From positions 1-60,230 of the forward strand of contig QHYZ01000092.1 of NCBI GenBank assembly GCA_003225295.1: 60,230 nucleotides of DNA, in the 5' to 3' direction. Within the stretch, counting starts at the first letter, position 1. Every line of letters begins with the position of its first letter. Source of the DNA: Acidobacteriota bacterium (lineage in GTDB: Bacteria > Acidobacteriota > Terriglobia > Acidiferrales > UBA7541). Positions 51,630-59,879 of the stretch are shown here, piece by piece. Position numbers and translations under genes: made by a program. Below the pieces are notes generated by a model, which was given only the letters and a program-made list of their open reading frames with translations, had not been told where the DNA came from and searched no databases.

Positions 51630-52157
51630 TCAGGATTCCGCGCGAGAGGCGCGCGCCCCTTCGCGTATTCTCTCGAGAATGGCCGATGTCGAATAGCCCG
51701 GGACTACGGGAACGGAGACGACGCGTCCTCCCGCAGCTTCTACTTCCTCGCGGCCTACGATCTGGTCGCCGGGCCAATCGCCACCCTTCACCAGGACATC
51801 GGGGAGCAGGCCGGTGATCATTTCGCGCGGCGTTCGATCGTCGAAGATCACCACGGCATCCACAGATTCCAAAGCGGCGAGAATTTCCGCGCGCTCGCCT
51901 GCAGTGATAACGGGCCGTCCTTTCCCCTTTAATTGCCGGACACTGGCATCGCTGTTCAGTCCAACGATGAGCATATCTCCCAACGCGCGCGCCAGTTCCA
52001 GGCTGCGGATGTGGCCAGGATGAAGCAGGTCAAAGCAGCCGTTGGTGAAGACCACGCGGCGGCCGTTGCGTTTCTCGCGGCCAAACCGCAGAATCGCTTC
52101 CTCAAGTGTCAGGACTGCCGGATTCAAAGGGTCTCCATGCGGACCGGAAAAGACCAA
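51630..52157 (-). CDS. hldE: D-glycero-beta-D-manno-heptose 1-phosphate adenylyltransferase
   Basis: This 175-residue nucleotidyltransferase matches the C-terminal half of HldE (RfaE2), which makes ADP-heptose for LPS inner core. The cytidylyltransferase motif is in [21 protein letters not shown] with the HxGH box, followed by [22 protein letters not shown]. It lacks the kinase half, as in bacteria with separate HldA and HldC. The start is TTG 52157; no ATG or GTG precedes it after the upstream in-frame stop. It begins the mfd-surA operon, so heptose activation and outer-membrane folding are co-transcribed. Confidence 0.9.
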   Translation of the reverse strand: MVFSGPHGDPLNPAVLTLEEAILRFGREKRNGRRVVFTNGCFDLLHPGHIRSLELARALGDMLIVGLNSDASVRQLKGKGRPVITAGERAEILAALESVDAVVIFDDRTPREMITGLLPDVLVKGGDWPGDQIVGREEVEAAGGRVVSVPVVPGYSTSAILERIREGARASRAES

Positions 52158-52226
52158 AGTGACAGCGGTTAAGAAAGTAGTTTATCACGCGGAGGAGGTC
52201 CGGCGCCCGCGGGTCGGCGACTCACG

Positions 52227-53735
52227 GTGAAATCACGCGATGCCATTCGCGCGATTGCAGGAGTCTTGTTGTGCGCCGCCGGACTCTGGCTGGCCCTCCC
52301 GACTCCCTATCGCGAGCGGACCTTTCTCATCGATGCCGGTGGCTGTAGGCTTGAAACGACGATCGTGGAGAAGCAAGAGGGAGGCTCACAGGGATCGGTT
52401 TTGCTTTTCCATGGAATCTCCGCGAACAAGAAGATCATGTCGTACCTGGCGCGGGGTTTTGCCGAACAGGGCCTTCGCGTGTACGTTCCGGATTTACCGG
52501 GTCATGGACGCACGGCGGGCCCGTTCTCTCCCGGGCGTGCGGAACAGTGCGCAGAGGCACTTCTCCGCGCACTGCTCGCGCGCGGCACGGTCAATGCTGA
52601 CCGCACGATTCTCGCTGGGCACTCCATGGGCGGCGCCATCGCCGAGCGCATTGCGTCCCGCGTTCCGGTCGCCGGCTTGGTCGCCGTCTCGCCCGCGCCT
52701 ATGCGGGCGGCACACGGGGTGACGCCAGAAAAGCTGCTTTTCAGCGATCCCACAATTCTGCCAAGTCATTCTCTCGTGATTGTCGGTGCGCTGGAACTGG
52801 AGTCGATGCGCCGAAATGCAGCCGACCTGGCCGCCTCGCGAAACGATGGGACGGTGAAATATCTGGAGATTGCTGGCGCCTCGCACGTCAGCGTTCTTTT
52901 CAACCGTGTCGTGGTGCGCGCCCTCGAGGAATGGTCGGCCGAAACCCTGAACTTACGTTCCACGGCTGCGTTGCCCTCGCACCGCCCGCTCATCGGCGCG
53001 CTGGGAGGTTTCGCGGGGATCCTGCTGCTCGCCGGACCATTCCTCCGGGAAGCGAGCGGGAGGAACAAAAGCGAAGAAAACGTCGCGAAGGGTGCGGTCA
53101 TCGGAATGCCACGACTCTCTCTGGAATTTGCCGCGGGCGCGATCCTGATCGTGCTGCTCTTGCGATTGTGGATCCCTTTGAAGGCCATCAGACTCTTTCA
53201 GGGCGACTATCTTGTCAGCTTCTTGCTGCTCTTTGGGGTGCTGGTGGCTGTGGCGCACTGGAGTTGCCTGCGTCCTGCTCTCGCCATTTCCCCTCGCCAC
53301 CTGCTTGCGGCGGGATTTGCCGGAGTCGTGCTGCTACTTCTCTCCACGGCATGGTTCGATTTGACGTTCTACGAAGCGTGGCTGACCGGCGCCAGGTGGG
53401 TGCGCTTTCCCTTCCTGCTGATCGTGCTACTCCCATACCACATAGCGGAAGAAACACTCCTGGGCCCCGCAGAACGTGGGAAGAAATGGCGCAGGCTGGC
53501 GCTCGCCTTGGCCTTAAGGCTCATCACTTGGGGAGTGCTAATGGGCGGCATTTTGTTTCTGCACAATGGAGAAATTCTGATCGGCCTCCTGTCGGTGTAT
53601 ATGGCGGTGTTCAATTTGTTACAGCGGAGCGCCATGGACATGGTGCGTAATGAAACCTGTTCGGCAGCGGCGACGGCGCTATTCGGTGCTATACTCCTCG
53701 CGGGCTTTTGCCTGGTGATCTTTCCCCTCACCTAA
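52227..53735 (+). CDS. Alpha/beta hydrolase with a polytopic membrane tail
   Basis: The 502-residue protein begins with a single hydrophobic helix (residues 6-25), then an extracytoplasmic alpha/beta hydrolase domain (~50-235). It has the oxyanion region LLFHGISANKK, nucleophile Ser133 in LAGHSMGGA and catalytic His220 in GASHVSVLF. The C-terminal half (~255-500) contains about six or seven hydrophobic helices. This fusion is uncommon; I do not recognise a named family. The start is GTG 52227 with no clear ribosome site. It is divergent from the hldE-mfd operon and precedes the flavoprotein. Confidence 0.75.
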   Translation: MKSRDAIRAIAGVLLCAAGLWLALPTPYRERTFLIDAGGCRLETTIVEKQEGGSQGSVLLFHGISANKKIMSYLARGFAEQGLRVYVPDLPGHGRTAGPFSPGRAEQCAEALLRALLARGTVNADRTILAGHSMGGAIAERIASRVPVAGLVAVSPAPMRAAHGVTPEKLLFSDPTILPSHSLVIVGALELESMRRNAADLAASRNDGTVKYLEIAGASHVSVLFNRVVVRALEEWSAETLNLRSTAALPSHRPLIGALGGFAGILLLAGPFLREASGRNKSEENVAKGAVIGMPRLSLEFAAGAILIVLLLRLWIPLKAIRLFQGDYLVSFLLLFGVLVAVAHWSCLRPALAISPRHLLAAGFAGVVLLLLSTAWFDLTFYEAWLTGARWVRFPFLLIVLLPYHIAEETLLGPAERGKKWRRLALALALRLITWGVLMGGILFLHNGEILIGLLSVYMAVFNLLQRSAMDMVRNETCSAAATALFGAILLAGFCLVIFPLT

Positions 53736-53821
53736 TCACCTTAAGGCCCGTCACCAAACGAACTCATGGCGGGGCTTCTGCGCCCAGGGACGGAATTGAA
53801 AGCGGTCAACGAGACACGACC

Positions 53822-55012
53822 ATGGCTCAGATAGCGATCGTCGGCGGCGGACCGTCCGGCGCGATGTGTGGTGAACAACTCGCGCGCGCGGGCCACCAAG
53901 TCAATCTTTTTGACGAGCACTTGGCGTGGGAAAAACCTTGCGGCGGCGGCCTGACCCACAAAGCCATTCAATGCTTTCCATTCCTGCTCGATAATTCCTA
54001 TCCCAAGAAGCTAGTGAATTCCGTTGAACTGATCAGCAGCGAAGAGCAACACGCCACGCTCGACATGCCCCATCCGATTGTTATTTATTCGCGCACGGTT
54101 CTCAACGGCATGCTCCTGGATCGCGCGCGCGATGCAGGCTGCAACGTCCAGCGTTCACGCGTGTTGGGTGTGGACACCTCCTCGACGAAGCCGCGCTACT
54201 GCGTGGAAGGCGCTTGGCAGGAAGCCGATTTTCTGGTTCTCGCGGCCGGTGCACGCAATCAACTGCTGCCCGAAACGCGGGCATTACAACGTGATGAGCT
54301 CGAAATGACCCAGGGTTACTTCGTGCCGCAGACCAGCGATTCCATCACCATCAAATTCCTGCCGCAGTTTGAGGGTTATATCTGGTCGTTCCCCAGGTGC
54401 GATCATCTTTCGGTCGGGATTTGCGGGAGCATGTCGTCGCATACCAGCTCGGAGTTGCGCAGCCATCTGCAGACCTTTGTGGAGAAGCACGGTATACAAA
54501 CGGAGGGCGCAAAGTTCTACAGTCACGTCCTGCCTTCACCAAAGGAACGCACGCTTTCCGAACGAAACGTGATCGGTAAGAACTGGGCGCTCATCGGAGA
54601 TGCGGCCGCCTGGGTTGATCCCCTCACAGGCGAAGGCCTTTTCTATGCCATTCGCTCCGGCGAATTGCTGGGCCGCTCGCTCGCCGAAGGCTGCCCGGAA
54701 AAGTACCCGGCTTGGGTGAAGGCTACTTTCTGCGCCGAACTGGAATTCGCGGCGCGCATCGTGCGGCGCTTCTACCGCGGATCTTTCCTGGGCAGCGCGG
54801 TGACCACTCGCATGGTTCAGTTCCTGCGCCGCAGCCCGGTGTTCCGGCAATTGATGTGCGATCTGTTCAGCGGCACGCAGGATTACACCAGCCTGAAGCG
54901 CAGACTGTGGGGCCATCTGGGGATCACCGTCAGCGAATTTATCTCCAGCGTCTTGAATCTGGATCGACCCGCCAAGGCCATCGTGCCCCGCGCGGGAACC
55001 GCCGGCGACTGA
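53822..55012 (+). CDS. Geranylgeranyl-reductase-like FAD-dependent oxidoreductase
   Basis: This is a flavoprotein of the geranylgeranyl reductase family (396 residues). The FAD-binding GxGxxG is in AIVGGGPSGAMCGEQLA, with the ribose-binding acid in NLFDEHLAWEKPCGGGLTHKA, and the second FAD contact in ALIGDAAAWVDPLTGEGLF. PCGGG is the usual PxxYxWG-region equivalent. The family reduces isoprenoid or polyprenoid double bonds. ATG 53822 matches the normal N-terminus; the longer frame from 53708 adds only basic sequence. Whether the hydrolase and the downstream exporter act with it is not shown. Confidence 0.86.
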   Translation: MAQIAIVGGGPSGAMCGEQLARAGHQVNLFDEHLAWEKPCGGGLTHKAIQCFPFLLDNSYPKKLVNSVELISSEEQHATLDMPHPIVIYSRTVLNGMLLDRARDAGCNVQRSRVLGVDTSSTKPRYCVEGAWQEADFLVLAAGARNQLLPETRALQRDELEMTQGYFVPQTSDSITIKFLPQFEGYIWSFPRCDHLSVGICGSMSSHTSSELRSHLQTFVEKHGIQTEGAKFYSHVLPSPKERTLSERNVIGKNWALIGDAAAWVDPLTGEGLFYAIRSGELLGRSLAEGCPEKYPAWVKATFCAELEFAARIVRRFYRGSFLGSAVTTRMVQFLRRSPVFRQLMCDLFSGTQDYTSLKRRLWGHLGITVSEFISSVLNLDRPAKAIVPRAGTAGD

Positions 55013-55308
55013 AGCAGCATGCGGATTATGCATCGTTCCACTCCTGGTTAGCGGCACACCCAGTTTCTCTTTCGTGACGAACCGATGCCGAACCAAGACT
55101 TGCATGGGATTTCGCAGCCAACAAAACGATGCACCACTGCCCTATGGATGGCCGCATAAAAATAGGAATGGTCGCTCTCTACAATGTCGAGCCTTACGCC
55201 AGCGTAGATCTTTTCTAGAAGTGACGCGGCTTTCGCGTAAGAATATGAGTATGGTTGTTTGCTCGCCCCGGACATCTAACCTACGGGGCATAGTTTGAAC
55301 TTCCCATC
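55013..55308. other. Intergenic region upstream of the ABC exporter
   Basis: I see no gene, terminator-like hairpin or clear promoter in these 296 bases. The weak GGCATAGT near 55290 is a possible -10 without a -35. Confidence 0.35.
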
Positions 55309-57225
55309 ATGACCACCGAGACACCATTCAAGTCACCCGCCAAAACTGAAAAACGCAAGAACGCGTGGAAGAATCTTCCTGATGTCTGGGCGCTGATCAA
55401 ACCGCGGCGCGGGCTTCTGGCACTAGGCTTCGTGCTCATGGCCATCAATCGGCTTGCGGGATTGGTTTTGCCTGCCTCTACAAAGTATTTAGTGGACAAC
55501 GTCATTAGCAAGCGGCAAATCCAGCTGCTCACGCCAATCGTACTCGCCGTTCTCACCGCCACTGTGGTTCAGGGACTGACCTCGTTCACGCTGACTCAAC
55601 TGCTCTCCAAGTCGGCGCAAAAAATGATCGCCGAACTGCGCCGCCAAGTGCAGGCGCACATCGGCCGGCTTCCGATTTCGTTCTACGATGCCAACAAAAC
55701 GGGCGCGCTCGTCTCACGCATCATGAGCGACGTGGAAGGCGTCCGCAATCTTATCGGGACAGGCCTGGTGGAGTTTGTCGGAGGGATCATGACTGCAGTC
55801 ATCGCGCTGGTCTACTTGATTCATACGAGCGTGACCATGACCGCCGTCGCGTTTGGCATCCTGCTCGTTTTCGGATACGGGATCAACAGAGCCTTTCTGA
55901 CCATCCGACCGATATTCCGCGCACGGCCGAAAATCAACGCGGAAGTCACCGGACGCCTCACCGAATCGCTTAGCGGCGTTCGCGTGGTGAAGGGTTATCA
56001 CGCCGAAGAGCGTGAGGAGGGCGTCTTTGCCGGAGGCGTGCAGCGTCTGCTCGACAATGTGTTGAAGACCCTTACGGCCACTTCGCTGATGAGTCTCTCC
56101 GCCGCCGGGCTGATGGGTATTGTCAGCGCCATCATCATGGAACTCGGGGCGCACAAGATTCTCGGGGGCACCATGACCCTGGGAACCTTTTTTGCCTTCA
56201 ACATTTTTTTGGGCCTACTGGTGGCGCCTGTCTTTCAAATCGTGGCCATCGGCACGCAAATTACCGAGGCCATCACAGGTCTTGAGCGCACGCGCGAAAT
56301 TCTGAACGAGAAGCTGGAAGATGATGAGCCTGGTCGGACCGTTAAGCTCGAACGCGTAAACGGGCTGGTAGAGATGGAAAATGTGAACTTTGCCTACGAT
56401 ACGCGGAAGGAAGTTCTGCACGATGTAGGTTTCCGCTCGGAACCGGGAACGGTCACGGCACTCGTTGGTCCTTCGGGAGCAGGAAAATCGACGATCATCG
56501 GGCTGATCGCGGCCTTTTACGCGCCTTCGGGCGGGCGTGTTCTGGTCGACGGAGTGGATCTTTCTACAGTAAAATTGAATTCCTATCGCACGCAGCTCGG
56601 CGTCGTATTGCAGGAAACTTTTCTTTTCGATGGAACCATCCGGGAAAATGTGGCTTTTGCCCGGCCCAACGCCACGGAACAAGAAATCTTAGCGGTCTGC
56701 CACATCGCGCGCGTCGACGAATTCGCGGAATCTTTCGAGAACCAGTACGACACGGTCGTGGGCGAGCGAGGGGTAAAACTTTCCGGCGGCCAGAAGCAGC
56801 GTGTTTCGATCGCTCGCGCCATCCTGGCCGATCCACGCATCTTGATCCTCGACGAGGCCACCTCCAGCCTCGACTCGGAATCCGAAGCGCTGATTCAGGA
56901 GGGACTACGCTATCTGATGCGCGGCCGTACGACATTCGTGATCGCGCACCGGCTCTCTACTATTCGACGCGCCGACCAAATTCTAGTGGTGGAGGCGGGG
57001 CGCGCGATCGAGCGCGGAACTCACGAAAGCCTGTACGCTCTCGGCGGCCGTTACTACGACCTCTATACCAAGCAGCACGCGGTCGAAGCCAATCTCTTCC
57101 TGGCGCCCGGGGAAGGCAGTGATCTGGAAGATTCCGCGGGCGCGGAAATCCAGGCGGGCGCCAGTAGCCGCAATGATCCCGCCCTGCCGGACGCCATCCG
57201 CCTCATCCGCGGCCAGGGCAGCTGA
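55309..57225 (+). CDS. MsbA-like ABC exporter (fused membrane and ATPase domains)
   Basis: The 638-residue half-transporter has a type IV exporter membrane domain (residues ~35-325, six helices) and a nucleotide-binding domain (~350-580). Walker A is in LVGPSGAGKST (about 387), the Q-loop in VVLQETFLF, the signature in LSGGQKQRVSIARAI (about 491), Walker B in ILILDEATSSLDSES and the switch His in VIAHRLSTIRRAD. It probably acts as a homodimer exporting a lipid or lipopeptide; MsbA moves lipid A. A Pro/Ala/Glu-rich tail ends the protein. The XRE regulator converges with it from the right. Confidence 0.9.
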   Translation: MTTETPFKSPAKTEKRKNAWKNLPDVWALIKPRRGLLALGFVLMAINRLAGLVLPASTKYLVDNVISKRQIQLLTPIVLAVLTATVVQGLTSFTLTQLLSKSAQKMIAELRRQVQAHIGRLPISFYDANKTGALVSRIMSDVEGVRNLIGTGLVEFVGGIMTAVIALVYLIHTSVTMTAVAFGILLVFGYGINRAFLTIRPIFRARPKINAEVTGRLTESLSGVRVVKGYHAEEREEGVFAGGVQRLLDNVLKTLTATSLMSLSAAGLMGIVSAIIMELGAHKILGGTMTLGTFFAFNIFLGLLVAPVFQIVAIGTQITEAITGLERTREILNEKLEDDEPGRTVKLERVNGLVEMENVNFAYDTRKEVLHDVGFRSEPGTVTALVGPSGAGKSTIIGLIAAFYAPSGGRVLVDGVDLSTVKLNSYRTQLGVVLQETFLFDGTIRENVAFARPNATEQEILAVCHIARVDEFAESFENQYDTVVGERGVKLSGGQKQRVSIARAILADPRILILDEATSSLDSESEALIQEGLRYLMRGRTTFVIAHRLSTIRRADQILVVEAGRAIERGTHESLYALGGRYYDLYTKQHAVEANLFLAPGEGSDLEDSAGAEIQAGASSRNDPALPDAIRLIRGQGS

Positions 57226-57295
57226 GGAGTCTCCATTCGGAGAAGGCGCGGCACAAGAACCGCGCTCCCGCCATCAAATTCCCTTGTGAAAACGG

Positions 57296-57715
57296 TCAGG
57301 CTGTCGGGCGGCGGACGATCATCTTCTTGGCCGCGGGGGGTGGAATCAGAGTAGCCATCTTGCGGATCATCGCCAGCACCAGCCGCTTGTCTCCATCCGA
57401 AAGCGTCGAACTGTAGCGCTTGATCTCCACCAGAAAGCGAATCTCGTCCTGCGAAAGCTCACCCAACATCTTCTGGGTCTCTTTGTCCCGCGGCGTTTCC
57501 GTTCCTGGGAAAAAGTCGGCCAGCGAAATGTCCATGGCCTCGGCAATCTTCGCCAGCGTTTCAAGAGATGGCACTGTGTGCCCGTTCTCCACACGCGACA
57601 GGTAGCAGCGCAGCAGCCCCGTACGACGTTCGATGTCGCCTTGCGACAACCCGCGCTGGCCACGATATGTCTTGATGACTTCCCCGATGTTTACTTGCGG
57701 CTTTTCTTTTGGCAT
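57296..57715 (-). CDS. XRE-family transcriptional regulator
   Basis: The 139-residue protein has an N-terminal HTH_XRE domain (IGEVIKTYRGQRGLSQGDIERR, then YLSRVENGHTVPSLETLAKIA), close to Cro/C1-type DNA-binding domains. The second half (QKMLGELSQDEIRFLVEIKRYSS, then KRLVLAMIRKMA) is helical with no ligand domain I recognise. ATG 57715 follows GAGGGA. A good promoter lies upstream at 57761-57789. The target is unknown; the proximity to the exporter is convergent, not divergent, so joint control is only a guess. Confidence 0.88.
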   Translation of the reverse strand: MPKEKPQVNIGEVIKTYRGQRGLSQGDIERRTGLLRCYLSRVENGHTVPSLETLAKIAEAMDISLADFFPGTETPRDKETQKMLGELSQDEIRFLVEIKRYSSTLSDGDKRLVLAMIRKMATLIPPPAAKKMIVRRPTA

Positions 57716-57760
57716 CGTTCCCTCACTTAAGCCCATGCCGGGCTTTCTGCACGAGGGGGT

Positions 57761-57789
57761 AGCTTAGTCACTAACAGTAGAAGTGGCAA
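57761..57789 (-). promoter_or_regulatory. Sigma-70 promoter of the XRE regulator gene
   Basis: On the minus strand TTGCCA (57789-57784), a 17-bp spacer, then TAAGCT (57766-57761). The predicted start is near 57754, with a leader of about 40 bases. Confidence 0.6.
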
Positions 57790-57903
57790 GGAGGAATTCC
57801 GGGAATTGTCCCGAATGTGCTTCCTAAGAAACAATACCCGGCAAACGGTTCCGCGGCCTGCAACGCAACGTCCGCAACGGCTTCTGAGCGTAGAAGTTAG
57901 GGA

Positions 57904-58779
57904 CTAGCGGCTTGTCGGTGACACGGTCGCCGGCTGCTGCAGGCGGAATTCCAGCAACGTTTCGCTGGGCACTTTTACTTGCTGCCCTTTGGTGAGCACC
58001 TGCACACCAGCGCCAGCGCCGCCGCCCGCTGCCGCACCAATCGCAGCGCCCTTACCGCCGCCCGCGATTCCGCCAATGATCGCTCCCACGATCGCGCCGC
58101 CGCCAACTTTCTTCGCGCTGTCCGAGCCTCGGCTCTTTCCCTGCAGGTTGTAGTCGCTGCTCACCAGTGAGTAGTCTCTGCCGTCGATCATTAGCCTCGT
58201 CAGTTCAAGTTGCAGCTCCGATTTCCCGGAGAATTTGCCGCCCTGGTCCGCGCTCGCCAGTCTGCCGTAAACGTCGGAGCCCTTACGGGCCACAAGAATG
58301 CCGTTCACGTTCAAGTCAGTCTCAAGGCTCGCGTGAAAGATATCGCCCACGTGATTCTTTGACGAGTCGACCGTGTCGATCATGCGCACCAGCAGCGGTT
58401 GACCTGCAGGCAGCGTAATGTCTCCGCCACTGTTAGTGGCGTTATTGGCCGACGGTGGCGGTGCGGACTCCGCTGCGGGCGGCGCGCCCTGGTCGGGCGG
58501 AGGGTTATCCGCAGGTGCGGCCGCGGGCGGTGGCGGCGCGGTCTCGGGTACGCGCCCGCTCGACCCGCGTGTGAACGTCAACGCCACAATATCGTGCGTC
58601 GGGAATGTCTGGACGTCGCCATTTACCTCAAAACGCAAGACAGCCTGCGTTCCGCCGAGGTATTTCCCTTGCAGCACTCGGCCATCCTTCAATTCCAGCG
58701 TGTCGGCGAAGCCGAGTCCGGCGAAAACCAGTGCAATGCCAGCCATCACCATAAGTCTGGTAAAATTCCGCATCTTCAT
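57904..58779 (-). CDS. Exported protein with glycine-zipper segment
   Basis: The 291-residue protein has a signal peptide (LMVMAGIALVFAGLGFA). Residues ~25-75 (LELKDGRVLQGKYLGGTQAVLRF) look like a small beta domain. Residues ~80-115 are a Pro/Ala-rich linker. Residues ~120-215 form a second strand-rich domain with LPAGQPLLVRMIDTVDSSKN and GILVARKGSDVYGRLA. A glycine-zipper segment (GGGAIVGAIIGGIAGGG, about 225-260) could insert in a membrane or oligomerise. GAGGGGAA precedes the ATG. Function unknown; such proteins are common in Acidobacteria. Confidence 0.75.
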   Translation of the reverse strand: MKMRNFTRLMVMAGIALVFAGLGFADTLELKDGRVLQGKYLGGTQAVLRFEVNGDVQTFPTHDIVALTFTRGSSGRVPETAPPPPAAAPADNPPPDQGAPPAAESAPPPSANNATNSGGDITLPAGQPLLVRMIDTVDSSKNHVGDIFHASLETDLNVNGILVARKGSDVYGRLASADQGGKFSGKSELQLELTRLMIDGRDYSLVSSDYNLQGKSRGSDSAKKVGGGAIVGAIIGGIAGGGKGAAIGAAAGGGAGAGVQVLTKGQQVKVPSETLLEFRLQQPATVSPTSR

Positions 58780-58893
58780 TTCCCCTCGCCTCCCGGATGA
58801 ACCTTTTGAGCTCTACCCGCTGCCCCACACTTACACGTTACCCTGAAGGGTTGGATGTGCCTGAACCCCTGTCAGGTTGCGCGCGTCAGCCGC

Positions 58894-59811
58894 TTACTCC
58901 GTCGCTTCGTAAAGACTCTTGGACACGTCCGCCATCAGCGCGGAGCTTTCCTTTATGTCGACCAGGCCGCGCACAAGAATTACCAAAATAAAAGGCCGCT
59001 TCGCAAACACGATCGCGGCGTCGTGATGAATCTTGGTAATCTCGCCCGTTTTGTGCGCTACCGGAGTGCCCTGCGGCAAACCTGCCGGGATGCCCTCGTT
59101 GAATTTTTGGCGCTCTAGAACAGCAATCATTTCTTTACAGCTTTCGGCGTCGACTGCCTTGCCTTCGGCAATCGCCTGCAGCAGAATCGCCAGGCCGCGC
59201 GCGGTGGTCGTATTGTTCAACCCTTTTTCGTAAGCCTTGTCGTCTTCCACACCGCGCAAGACATTCACGCCGTCTGCCCCAAGCGCGTGCACCGTGGCGC
59301 GAATATTCTCAACGCCGAGTTTTTCGATCAACAGATTTGTCGCGAAATTGCTGCTCACCGTAATCATCAATTCGCAAAGCTGGCGAACAGTACGCGTTTG
59401 CCCTTCGGCTTTGTACAGATCCAGTTCGGAATCGTCCTTCGCGCTCAACGTGTAGATGGAGCCATCGACGATACTGTGGAATTCATTTTTGATCGTCAGC
59501 GGATCATCCAGCTTCAGCTTACCCTGATTGACCTGATGAAAAAGTTCGATCATCACGGGAATCTTCATGGTGCTTGCGGCGTGAAAAACGTCTTCGGCTC
59601 GTGAGCTCCATACGGATTTTCCGTCGAGTGTTTTGAAATACACCCCAACGTCCGCTCCGCTCTTCGCAATTCTGGTCACAATCGCCGATTCAGCTGAGGT
59701 CAGTTTTGTGTCTTGCGCAGCGGCTGAACCGCACAGAGTAAGGCACACGAGAAGCAAGGAGAAAGCCTGCGCGGGCCTGGAAAATTCACTTCGAAAACGC
59801 AGAGTAATCAT
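58894..59811 (-). CDS. Class A beta-lactamase-type serine hydrolase
   Basis: The 305-residue exported protein has a signal peptide (FSLLLVCLTLCGSAAAQ) and all class A motifs: S80-x-x-K in AASTMKIPV, S-x-N at 153-155 in VSSNFATN, E195-x-x-L-N in YEKGLNN, and K254-T-G in AHKTGEI. The Glu in the omega loop, which activates the deacylating water, distinguishes true class A enzymes from related DD-peptidases. The spacing from SxxK to SxN is about a dozen residues longer than in TEM-type enzymes. The substrate spectrum cannot be read from sequence. No AmpR-like regulator is adjacent. Confidence 0.9.
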   Translation of the reverse strand: MITLRFRSEFSRPAQAFSLLLVCLTLCGSAAAQDTKLTSAESAIVTRIAKSGADVGVYFKTLDGKSVWSSRAEDVFHAASTMKIPVMIELFHQVNQGKLKLDDPLTIKNEFHSIVDGSIYTLSAKDDSELDLYKAEGQTRTVRQLCELMITVSSNFATNLLIEKLGVENIRATVHALGADGVNVLRGVEDDKAYEKGLNNTTTARGLAILLQAIAEGKAVDAESCKEMIAVLERQKFNEGIPAGLPQGTPVAHKTGEITKIHHDAAIVFAKRPFILVILVRGLVDIKESSALMADVSKSLYEATE

Positions 59812-59879
59812 CCGGCGAATTGTGCATTACACCGCCACGCATTGCAATCTTGAAGGTGCGACCGGCAGCCACTGAATCG

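Noticed and set aside
57246-57265. GCGCGG/CCGCGC hairpin between the exporter and the XRE gene
   Set aside because: Six pairs and no T-tract on either strand; not enough for a bidirectional terminator.
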